Assembly (NCBI GenBank): GCA_031261285.1
Contig: JAISKM010000112.1
Coordinates: 1-32,570, forward strand
DNA: 32,570 bases
Direction: 5' to 3'
Source: Candidatus Symbiothrix sp.
GTDB taxonomy: Bacteria; Bacteroidota; Bacteroidia; Bacteroidales; Azobacteroidaceae
Shown here: positions 25,501 to 32,309 of the stretch, piece by piece
Numbering within the stretch: the first letter of the stretch is position 1
Layout: each line of letters opens with the position of its first letter
Position numbers and translations under genes: made by a program
The notes under the pieces: model-generated
Seen by the model: the letters and a program-made list of their open reading frames with translations, nothing else
Told to the model about the DNA's origin: nothing
Databases searched by the model: none

Positions 25501-27122
25501 CTCACCACGATATTTATTCGATAGAAGACTTGGCTCAGCTGATCTTCGATTTAAAAAACATCAATCCTGAAGCGCGCATCTCTGTAAAATTAGTCGCAGA
25601 AAGTGGCGTGGGCACCATCGCTGCCGGTGTGGCAAAAGCAAAAGCCGATATGATTGTCATTGCGGGCGCGGACGGTGGCACAGGAGCCAGCCCGATGAGC
25701 TCCATTAAACATACGGGTGTGTCGTGGGAATTAGGTTTGGCGGAAACGCAACAGACGTTGGTGCTGAACAATTTGCGCGGCTATGTGCGTCTGCAAACGG
25801 ACGGGCAATTGAAAACGGGCAAAGACATTATCATTGCAGCACTGTTGGGCGCGGAAGAATATGGTTTTGCGACCTCCGCCTTAATCGTTTTGGGCTGTGT
25901 GATGATGCGCAAATGTCACTTAAACACGTGTCCGGTGGGAGTTGCGACGCAAGATGAAAAATTGCGTGCACGCTTTAAAGGAAAACATGACTATTTGATT
26001 AACTACTTCACTTTCTTGGCAGAAGAAGTGCGTGAGCACTTGGCGCAAATGGGCGTTCGGAGTTTGGATGAGATTATTGGGCGGTCGGATTTGATAAAAG
26101 CCTCTCCCCCAGCCCCTCTCCTCAAGGAGAGGGGAGCAGAGCAGGCGATTGCGGGTGAGATTGCGGGTCGCAGCCCGCAACGCAATGACAATCCGAAAGT
26201 TCAAAAATTGGATTTTTCCAAGCTTACAAAATTTATTGATAATGGCAATGATATTCGTTGTACGAAGGTGCAAGACCATAAGATAGACAGCGTCTTAGAC
26301 CGAAATATTATTCGGAAAACGCAGTTGGCGATTGAGCAATCGCTGCCTGTGGAAATGGATGCCACTATTGCAAACACCGACCGGGCTGTTGGAGCGATGC
26401 TTTCGGGCGAGGTTGCTAAACGCTATGGCGATAAGGGGTTGAAAGAGAATACGATAACTGTTGGCTTCAAAGGCTCTGCCGGACAAAGTTTCGGGGCTTT
26501 CTTAGCTGCGGGCATCACGTTCAACTTGGAAGGCGAAGCCAACGATTACTTGGGTAAAGGCTTGTCAGGCGGCAAAATAGTGGTTGTACCTCCTAAAACG
26601 AGTTCGTTTGCTCCCGAAGAAAATATCATTAGCGGCAACACCTTATTATATGGTGCCACGAGCGGCGAAGTCTATATCAACGGGCGCGTAGGCGAACGGT
26701 TTTGCGTGCGCAATTCCGGTGCCATTGCGGTGGTGGAAGGTGCGGGCGACCATTGTTGTGAATATATGACCGGCGGTCGCACGGTGGTCTTAGGCTCAAC
26801 CGGTAAGAATTTTGCTGCCGGAATGAGCGGTGGCGTGGCATACGTCTTGGATATGAAAGGCGATTTCGATTATTTCTGTAACATGGAAATGGTCGAACTG
26901 ACGCTTGTAGAAGATAAATCGGACAGTTTAGAGCTGCAACAGTTGATTGCAAAACACCACGATGCCACTCAAAGTCCGCTGGCAAGACGTATTTTGGATG
27001 ATTGGGATGACTATCTCAAGCATTTCATCAAAATAACGCCAATCGAATACAAAAAAGTGTTGCAAGAAGAAAAAATAGAAGCGATAAAGAAAAAGATTGA
27101 GTTAGTTGAATCAGATTACTAA
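22542..27122 (+). CDS. gltB: Glutamate synthase, large subunit, with in-frame palindromes
   Basis: 1526 residues. Class II amidotransferase domain with nucleophile Cys16 ([10 protein letters not shown]; a short propeptide is presumably removed), [15 protein letters not shown] (about 245-260); central domain; FMN/synthase domain with [70 protein letters not shown] and [18 protein letters not shown]; 3Fe-4S ligands Cys1119, 1125 and 1130; C-terminal GXGXG beta-helix domain. With GltD it forms NADPH-GOGAT: glutamine + 2-oxoglutarate to two glutamates. Residues about 1187-1217 ([11 protein letters not shown]...GRSPQRNDN) are coded by two palindromic repeats inserted between the synthase and beta-helix domains. 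Confidence 0.97.
   Translation: [1526 protein letters not shown]
26103..26192. repeat. Two palindromic elements inside gltB
   Basis: CCCCTCTCCT (26113-26122) pairs with AGGAGAGGGG (26125-26134). Then ATTGCGGGTGAG leads into a 33-bp element (26159-26191, ATTGCGGGTCGCAGCCCGCA...) whose exact reverse complement lies at 29393-29425 before tyrA. Both are open in the gltB frame. Confidence 0.9.
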
Positions 27123-27125
27123 AAC

Positions 27126-27200
27126 GGTTCGACCCCTCTGGGGTCGCATGTTTATAGGGAAAATATTGATCTATAAACATTTGACCCCTACGGGGTCAAA
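27126..27200. repeat. Triple hairpin element between gltB and gltD
   Basis: CGACCCC/GGGGTCG (27130-27146), a perfect 10-bp ATGTTTATAG/CTATAAACAT hairpin (27148-27180) and TTTGACCCC/GGGGTCAAA (27180-27200) lie in a row in the 99-bp intergenic gap. There is no T-tract after any of them, so read-through into gltD is expected, perhaps with attenuated or stabilised mRNA. Confidence 0.85.
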
Positions 27201-27221
27201 TAATTCATAATTTTAAGAAAA

Positions 27222-28598
27222 ATGGGAAACGCAAAAGCATTTTTAACGATAAATAGGAAAGAAGCCGGTTACAGACCGGTAGTAGACCGCATTTCTGACT
27301 TCGGCGAAGTGGAGCAGACATTAAACTCAGACGACCGTCTGTTGCAAGCCTCCCGCTGCATGGAGTGTGGCGTAGCTTTTTGTCACTGGGCGTGTCCGCT
27401 GGGCAATCTTATTCCCGAATGGCAAGATTTATTGTACCGGGGCAAATGGTCGGAAGCCTATAACACAATCATCAAGCGCAATAATTTTCCGGAATTTACC
27501 GGACGCATTTGTCCGGCTCTTTGCGAAAAAAGTTGTGTATTGAATTTGGAAAATCAACCGTTGACGGTGCGCGAAAACGAAGCCGCGATTACCGAACGCG
27601 CGTTTCAAGAAGGCTATGTGAAGCCCAATCCTCCGAAAAAGCGTTCAGGAAAGAAAGTCGCTGTCGTTGGTTCGGGTCCTGCCGGTTTGGCGGCTGCCGA
27701 CCAACTGAATAAAGCGGGTCACACGGTCACAGTTTATGAAAAAGACAACTATATCGGCGGTTTGTTGCGCTTGGGGATTCCGGATTTCAAACTTAACAAG
27801 GAGATTATTGAACGCCGGTTGGATATTCTGAAAGCCGAAGGAATCACGTTTGAAACGGGTGTAGAGGTAGGGAAAAACCTCTCTACGGATAAGTTACTCG
27901 CTGATTTTGATGCTATTTGTGTTACTATCGGCGCAGGAGTGCCGCGCGATTTGCCCATCGAAGGACGTGACTTGAAAGGCGTGCACTTCGCGTTGGATTT
28001 TTTGAAACAACAAAACCGTTTGGTGAGCGGCGAAAACATCCCATCTTCGGAACTTATCTCTGCCAAAGGCAAAAAAGTATTAGTCATCGGTGGTGGCGAC
28101 ACCGGTTCGGATTGCGTAGGCACAAGTATTCGCCAAAAAGCCAACCAAGTGACGCAAATAGAAATCATGCCGATGCCGCCCGAAGGCACGAATCCGGCAA
28201 CGCCATGGCCCCTGTATCCCAACATTCTGAAAACCTCCAGCTCGCACAAAGAAGGTTGTACGCGCCGCTGGTCATTGGCATCCAACCGTTTCATCGGCGA
28301 AAAAGGCAAAGTCACAGGCGTGGAAGTGACCGACAAGGAAAGCGGTAAAACCGAAATCATCCCGGCAGATTTAGTGCTGTTGTCGATGGGCTTCACGCAA
28401 CCGGTTCACGAAGGCTTGTTAGACAGTTTAGGCGTGAAATACGACGCCAGAGGCAATGTGGAAGCCGTCAAACCCAATGAATCCTCCGTAAGCAAAATCT
28501 TCGTGGCAGGCGACGTAACCACCGGCGCAAGCCTCGTAGTGCGTGCAATGATGTCGGGACGGGAGGCTGCTATCGCAATTGGACAGTTTTTGGGCTGA
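27222..28598 (+). CDS. gltD: Glutamate synthase, small (NADPH) subunit
   Basis: 458 residues. N-terminal Fe-S region CMECGVAFCHWACPLGNLIPEW (about 47-68) and CPALCEKSC; FAD dinucleotide fold VAVVGSGPAGLAAADQLNKAGHTVTVYEKDNYIGGLLRLGIPDFKL (about 146-190); NADPH-binding VLVIGGGDTGSDCVGTSIRQ (about 287-306); C-terminal FVAGDVTTGASLVVRAMMSGREAA. Transfers electrons from NADPH to the GltB FMN via Fe-S clusters. Same strand as gltB, 99 bp away across the triple hairpin. Converges with tyrA with only 17 bp between the stops and no terminator. Confidence 0.97.
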   Translation: MGNAKAFLTINRKEAGYRPVVDRISDFGEVEQTLNSDDRLLQASRCMECGVAFCHWACPLGNLIPEWQDLLYRGKWSEAYNTIIKRNNFPEFTGRICPALCEKSCVLNLENQPLTVRENEAAITERAFQEGYVKPNPPKKRSGKKVAVVGSGPAGLAAADQLNKAGHTVTVYEKDNYIGGLLRLGIPDFKLNKEIIERRLDILKAEGITFETGVEVGKNLSTDKLLADFDAICVTIGAGVPRDLPIEGRDLKGVHFALDFLKQQNRLVSGENIPSSELISAKGKKVLVIGGGDTGSDCVGTSIRQKANQVTQIEIMPMPPEGTNPATPWPLYPNILKTSSSHKEGCTRRWSLASNRFIGEKGKVTGVEVTDKESGKTEIIPADLVLLSMGFTQPVHEGLLDSLGVKYDARGNVEAVKPNESSVSKIFVAGDVTTGASLVVRAMMSGREAAIAIGQFLG

Positions 28599-28615
28599 TC
28601 CCACAAGTCAGTAGG

Positions 28616-29389
28616 TCATACCAATTTCTTGCGTATCGAATTCAAAAACGTTTTCATTGCCGCGGAATCCTTTTTGTCGATGATTTCTTGCAGTTGATGT
28701 AATTCTTTAAGAATTTGCTCTAACTGATTGTGGGTGTGTGGATTAAAAAGAATTTCCGTCAACAAATAATCGTCTTCTGAGAGCAAACCGTCGGCAATCG
28801 CTTTGTGTTTTTTAAACGTCGTACCGGGCGCATCCTGATGCTTCATCACAGAGGCAAACACCAAAGTGGATGCAAACGGAATGGACAATGAATAAGCCAC
28901 TGTTTCGTCATGCTCGTCAAATGTGTATTCAAAGATGTTCAATTTCAGCGAGCTATACAAATCCCGAAAAAAGATTTTGCCCAGATGCGACGATTCTGAA
29001 ATGATAATCGCATTTTCGGACGAGAGATTGCCCAGATTGGCAAAGGTGGGTCCAAACATCGGGTGCGTAGACACAAACGGACGTCCGGTTTCTTCATAAA
29101 ATGCTTTCAATCCGGTCTTTACAGACGCAATGTCGGAAATGATGCAATTTTGAGGCACATAAGGTAACACCTGTTTAAACGCCGCAATCGTGTATTGCAC
29201 CGTCACAGCATTAATCAAGACCTCCGGCTGAAAATCTGCGATTTCCGCAGGGTCAGACATCCGAATGCAGTTGTACGTAAACCGCAATCGCTTGGGGTCA
29301 TTATCGAAAATAGCCACCTCATGGTCGCTGCTCAGCACATCAGCAAAGAACGACCCCATTTTGCCGGCTCCTAATATCTGTATTTTCAT
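28616..29389 (-). CDS. tyrA: Prephenate dehydrogenase
   Basis: 257 residues. Rossmann N-terminus MKIQILGAGKMGSFFADVLSSDHEVAIFDNDPKR (GxGxxG at 7-12), then LINAVTVQYTIAAFKQVLPYVPQNCIISDIASVKTGL and FVSTHPMFGPTFANL (catalytic His region), and a helical C-terminal dimerisation domain. Makes 4-hydroxyphenylpyruvate from prephenate with NAD(P)+, the tyrosine branch. Shorter than many TyrA proteins and without a chorismate mutase domain, which is on the preceding gene of the operon. Last gene of the attenuated aromatic operon. Confidence 0.9.
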   Translation of the reverse strand: MKIQILGAGKMGSFFADVLSSDHEVAIFDNDPKRLRFTYNCIRMSDPAEIADFQPEVLINAVTVQYTIAAFKQVLPYVPQNCIISDIASVKTGLKAFYEETGRPFVSTHPMFGPTFANLGNLSSENAIIISESSHLGKIFFRDLYSSLKLNIFEYTFDEHDETVAYSLSIPFASTLVFASVMKHQDAPGTTFKKHKAIADGLLSEDDYLLTEILFNPHTHNQLEQILKELHQLQEIIDKKDSAAMKTFLNSIRKKLV

Positions 29390-29392
29390 ATT

Positions 29393-29425
29393 TTGTCATT
29401 GCGTTGCGGGCTGCGACCCGCAATC
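29393..29425. repeat. 33-bp palindromic element before tyrA
   Basis: Exact reverse complement of 26159-26191 inside gltB. It fills most of the 47-bp gap between the DAHP synthase gene and tyrA. GCGGGCTGCGACCCGC gives a strong hairpin four bases upstream of the tyrA ATG, which could lower tyrA translation. Confidence 0.85.
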
Positions 29426-29436
29426 CCCTATTAATA

Positions 29437-30504
29437 TTACTGATTCAACACATCAATCTGCTGCCGGATAGACTCCTCGTGAATGGCTTCAAACACGGTT
29501 TTTATGAAATTGGCATCCACGCCTACTTCAATAGCTTGCTGACTGCGTTTATCCAAGATTTCATCGTAGCGCGAAGTCTGCAAAACGGGCATGTTGTGCT
29601 CCTTTTTGTATTGACCGATTTCGCGCGAGATGCGCATTCGTTTGGCCAAAGTCGACAGCAGAGAATCGTCGATTTCGTCAATTTGTTGACGCAATTCGTT
29701 CAGGCTTTCCGTCGTCTGTTTGGTATCGCGCACCACCAGCGTGTTCAAGATGTAGGACAACACATCGGGTGTCACTTGCTGGTCTTTATCGCTCCACGCG
29801 GCATCAGGGTTGCAATGCGACTCGATAATCAGTCCCTCGTAGTTCAAATCCAACGCCTGTTGACTCAATGGAGCCACCAATTCGCGCTTACCGCCAATGT
29901 GACTGGGGTCGCCAAAGATCGGAATGTGGGGCAATCGGCGTTTCAACTCTATCGGAATATGCCACTGCGGCAGGTTGCGGTAAAGTTTTTTATCGTACGA
30001 ACTAAATCCGCGGTGAATCACGCCAATTTTGCGAATCCCTGCATTGTAGACGCGCTCAATCGCCCCAATCCACAAATCCAAATCAGGATTGACCGGATTT
30101 TTAATCAACACAGGTCCTTGAAAGCCTGTTTCTTTCAACGCATCGGCAATTTCTTGCATGGCAAACGGATTCGCAGACGTGCGCGCGCCAATCCACAGCA
30201 AATCAAGACCCGCTGCAACAGCATCCTGCACGTGCGCACGTGTCGCCACTTCCGTGGACACATACATGCCCGTTTCGCGTTTCACACGGTTCAACCACGC
30301 CAGACCTTCTTTACCCACGCCTTCAAAGCCACCCGGCTTGGTACGCGGTTTCCAGATACCGGCGCGATAAATTTTTATACCTTTACCTGCCAATTCCTTA
30401 GCAGTAGTCATCACTTGCTCCTCCGTCTCTGCGCTGCAGGGACCGGCGATAATCAAAGGGCGTTGTTCGCTCACACCCGGCAGTAAAATCGATTCTAATT
30501 CCAT
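29437..30504 (-). CDS. DAHP synthase / chorismate mutase fusion
   Basis: 355 residues. N-terminal ~260: class I DAHP synthase of the KDOPS-like subgroup (RPLIIAGPCSAETEEQVMTTAKELAGKGIKIYRAGIWKPRTKPGGFEG, IGARTSANPFAMQEIAD, PVLIKNPVNPDLDLWIGAIERV, PIFGDPSHIGGKRELV, LIIESHCNPDAAWSDKDQQ). C-terminal ~90: AroQ-type chorismate mutase (LNELRQQIDEIDDSLLSTLAKRMRISREIGQYKKEHNMPVLQTSRYDEIL). It therefore carries the first step of the shikimate pathway and the step from chorismate to prephenate, a fusion common in Bacteroidota. The fused mutase may allow feedback control by prephenate. ATG at 30504. Confidence 0.93.
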   Translation of the reverse strand: MELESILLPGVSEQRPLIIAGPCSAETEEQVMTTAKELAGKGIKIYRAGIWKPRTKPGGFEGVGKEGLAWLNRVKRETGMYVSTEVATRAHVQDAVAAGLDLLWIGARTSANPFAMQEIADALKETGFQGPVLIKNPVNPDLDLWIGAIERVYNAGIRKIGVIHRGFSSYDKKLYRNLPQWHIPIELKRRLPHIPIFGDPSHIGGKRELVAPLSQQALDLNYEGLIIESHCNPDAAWSDKDQQVTPDVLSYILNTLVVRDTKQTTESLNELRQQIDEIDDSLLSTLAKRMRISREIGQYKKEHNMPVLQTSRYDEILDKRSQQAIEVGVDANFIKTVFEAIHEESIRQQIDVLNQ

Positions 30505-30517
30505 ACTTTTCTTTTTT

Positions 30518-30546
30518 AGGTAAAAGGTGAAAGGTAAAAGGTATAA
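30518..30546. repeat. AGGTAAAAGGTGAAAGG repeat, left flank of inserted gene
   Basis: Four AGGTRAA units. The complementary repeat lies at 30933-30964, so the two bracket the four-helix-bundle gene as inverted repeats. Confidence 0.8.
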
Positions 30547-30555
30547 GACAGTTTA

Positions 30556-30918
30556 TTAGATTTTTTTACGATATACTATTAATTTGTATAACATTTTTGA
30601 AATCCCCTCTGCCATTTTAATTAACTCCATTCCATCCTTTTGCGATATATAATTTAATTTTATTGCGATATACAATTGTGTTCTTAATTCTGCACAAGAC
30701 CCTTTGGAAATATACAAAAACTGAACAAATTCTTTATTCGTTTGCCTTTCAAATCCTTCGGCTATATTGGAAGGTATTGAAACAGCTGCTCGCTGCATTT
30801 GATCTTTTAATCCATAATCTTTACATAACTTTAATTGTTCATAAATAGAAGTTGTCAAAACCATTGATTCTTTCCATACAAATAAATCTTCAAACCCATT
30901 AACATCATTCTCAATCAT
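30556..30918 (-). CDS. Four-helix-bundle protein (S23/IVP family)
   Basis: 120 residues: FEDLFVWKESMVLTTSIYEQLKLCKDYGLKDQMQRAAVSIPSNIAEGFERQTNKEFVQFLYISKGSCAELRTQLYIAIKLNYIS. RAAVSIPSNIAEGFxR and the GSCAELRTQLYIA segment are hallmarks of the family first found in 23S rRNA intervening sequences and related to the Avd accessory protein. The function of stand-alone members is unclear. More AT-rich than neighbours, bracketed by inverted AGGTGAAAGG repeats, and lodged inside the aromatic amino acid operon, so it looks like an inserted cassette. It overlaps the aminotransferase by 8 bp. No reverse transcriptase or rRNA is nearby. Confidence 0.88.
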   Translation of the reverse strand: MIENDVNGFEDLFVWKESMVLTTSIYEQLKLCKDYGLKDQMQRAAVSIPSNIAEGFERQTNKEFVQFLYISKGSCAELRTQLYIAIKLNYISQKDGMELIKMAEGISKMLYKLIVYRKKI

Positions 30919-32107
30919 AAAATTCGCTCCCCCCTTTGACCTTTAACCTTTCACCTTTCACCCTCGTCAATGCTTCCTGCAATTGTATTTCATTACAACA
31001 CAATGAGATGCGAATGTAGCGTGCGCCATTGCTGCCAAAAATGGAGCCGGGCGTCACGAAAACGTGCGCATTATATAATATTTCATCGGCGAGTGCGATA
31101 CTGTCTGCGTATTTGTCGGGGATTTTGCCCCACAGAAAAAGTCCGGACTGCTTGGGGTCGAACGTGCAACCCAACGCGGTCATCATTTCTTCGGCGATTT
31201 TACGACGCTCGCGATACACCTTATTCATGCCGTCGTACCACTCACGAGGGGCTTGCAGGGCTTTTGCGGCGGCGAGCATCATCGGCTTGAATTGGCCGCT
31301 GTCGATATTGCTTTTCACTTTCAGCACCCATTGCACAAACTGCGCGTTTGACGCCAGCATCGCCATACGCCAGCCGGGCATGTTTTGCGATTTGCTCAAC
31401 GAATTGAGTTCGATACAAATGTCTTTTGCACCGGGTATCTCCAAGATACTCATCGGGTGATCGTTCAAAATAAAACTGTAAGGATTGTCGTGACAAATCA
31501 CAATGCCGTGTTTTTTGCCAAAATCCACCAATTTTTGGAACACTTCCTTGCTGGCAGGCGCACCGGTCGGCATGTGCGGATAATTGACCCACATCAACTT
31601 GACTTTCGACAAATCTAACCGCTCCAATGCTTCAAAATCGGGCTGCCAATTGGTTGCCTCCGTCAAATCGTAAGGAATGAGTTCCGCTTCCGCCAAACGG
31701 CTGACCGAACTGTAAGTCGGATAACCCGGATTAGGAATCAGCACCGCATCGCCGGGGTTCAAAAACGCCAACGAAATATGCAAAATGCCTTCTTTGGAGC
31801 CGATCAACGGCTGGATTTCCGTATTAGGATCCAACTCCATATTGTACCATGTTTTGTACCAACCGGCAAACGCCTGACGCAATTCGGGAATCCCCACATA
31901 AGGCTGATAACCGTGCGCATCGGCACGATGAGCCACCTCACAAAGCGTATCAATCGCCTCGAGCGCCGGCGGCAAATCTGGACTGCCAACGCCTAAACTA
32001 ATCACATTCAAGCCCTGGGCATTCATTTCAGCGACTTCTTTCAGTTTTTTTGAAAAATAATATTCGCTGACCGACTGTAATCTATTTGCAGGTACAATTG
32101 TTTTCAT
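30911..32107 (-). CDS. Aminotransferase class I/II, probably aromatic
   Basis: 398 residues. PLP-binding Lys in ELNSLSKSQNMPGWRMAMLA (about 235-254); PNPGYPTYSSVSRLAEAELIPY (about 125-146); WVNYPHMPTGAPASKEVF; CHDNPYSFI (Asp/Tyr of the PLP pocket); FLWGKIPDKY; ARYIRISLCCNEIQLQEAL. It looks like the fold-I enzymes annotated LL-diaminopimelate or aspartate aminotransferases. Being first in an operon with a Phe/Tyr leader peptide, DAHP synthase-chorismate mutase and tyrA, its likely role is transamination of phenylpyruvate and 4-hydroxyphenylpyruvate (inference). The last ~16 residues (VKGERLKVKGG...) are repeat-coded. Prephenate dehydratase is not in the window. Confidence 0.9.
   Translation of the reverse strand: MKTIVPANRLQSVSEYYFSKKLKEVAEMNAQGLNVISLGVGSPDLPPALEAIDTLCEVAHRADAHGYQPYVGIPELRQAFAGWYKTWYNMELDPNTEIQPLIGSKEGILHISLAFLNPGDAVLIPNPGYPTYSSVSRLAEAELIPYDLTEATNWQPDFEALERLDLSKVKLMWVNYPHMPTGAPASKEVFQKLVDFGKKHGIVICHDNPYSFILNDHPMSILEIPGAKDICIELNSLSKSQNMPGWRMAMLASNAQFVQWVLKVKSNIDSGQFKPMMLAAAKALQAPREWYDGMNKVYRERRKIAEEMMTALGCTFDPKQSGLFLWGKIPDKYADSIALADEILYNAHVFVTPGSIFGSNGARYIRISLCCNEIQLQEALTRVKGERLKVKGGSEFYD
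30933..30964. repeat. CCTTTAACCTTTCACC repeat, right flank of inserted gene
   Basis: Complement of the AGGTGAAAGG units at 30518-30546. It forms the 3' end of the aminotransferase coding region. Confidence 0.8.
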
Positions 32108-32117
32108 ATTTAGTCAT

Positions 32118-32146
32118 AAAAAAATCCTGTCGTTGTGACAGGATTT
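32118..32146 (-). terminator. Attenuator terminator of the aromatic operon
   Basis: Minus-strand AAATCCTGTC (32146-32137) pairs with GACAGGATTT (32131-32122), 10 bp over a 5-nt ACAAC loop, and the stem runs into seven T (32124-32118). It lies 10 nt before the aminotransferase ATG at 32107, so it can only act as a regulated terminator within the operon leader. Confidence 0.88.
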
Positions 32147-32187
32147 CAGTGATTTATTTTTTTCGTTTTATCATGCAAAATCCTGTC
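32137..32187 (-). promoter_or_regulatory. Antiterminator arms of the leader
   Basis: GACAGGATTT at 32187-32178 is identical to the 3' arm of the terminator and can pair with the 5' arm AAATCCTGTC (32146-32137) instead. The arm begins one base after the leader-peptide stop, where a ribosome ending translation would cover it. Confidence 0.8.
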
Positions 32188-32188
32188 T

Positions 32189-32242
32189 TTACTTGTCAAA
32201 GTAAAAATAAAAATAAGAAGTTGCAAAATAAAACTTGTTCAT
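32189..32242 (-). CDS. Phe/Tyr leader peptide of the aromatic operon
   Basis: 17 codons from ATG at 32242 to TAA at 32189-32191: MNKFYFATSYFYFYFDK. Five Phe and four Tyr, eight of them at codons 4-6 and 10-14/15, i.e. clustered. It starts about 15 nt after the predicted transcription start and stops one base before the antiterminator arm. This is the architecture of amino acid biosynthetic leader peptides (as in pheA or trp operons). Stalling at Phe or Tyr codons when the charged tRNAs are scarce would leave the antiterminator arm free and let transcription proceed into the aminotransferase, DAHP synthase-chorismate mutase and tyrA. Confidence 0.85.
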   Translation of the reverse strand: MNKFYFATSYFYFYFDK

Positions 32243-32262
32243 CCCGTGTTCAAAATTTTTTG

Positions 32263-32292
32263 CAAAGGTAATGCTTTTTTCTTAAAAACAAA
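32263..32292 (-). promoter_or_regulatory. Promoter of the aromatic amino acid operon
   Basis: Minus strand: TTTG (32289-32292), 18 nt, TACCTTTG (32263-32270). The predicted start near 32258 gives a 150-nt attenuator leader. Divergent from the promoter at 32310-32340. Confidence 0.78.
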
Positions 32293-32309
32293 CAATTTTT
32301 AAGTTTTTA

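Noticed and set aside
29404..30486. Long plus-strand ORF opposite the DAHP synthase gene (360 codons)
   Set aside because: Shadow of a clearly recognised enzyme; composition His/Arg/Phe-rich, no motif.
30556..30918. Diversity-generating retroelement, because the S23 family includes Avd
   Set aside because: No reverse transcriptase, template repeat or variable repeat is seen in the window.
32086..32271. 61-codon plus-strand ORF across the aromatic leader
   Set aside because: It is the antisense frame of the attenuator and lacks a promoter; the Lys/Asn-rich product has no similarity visible to me.
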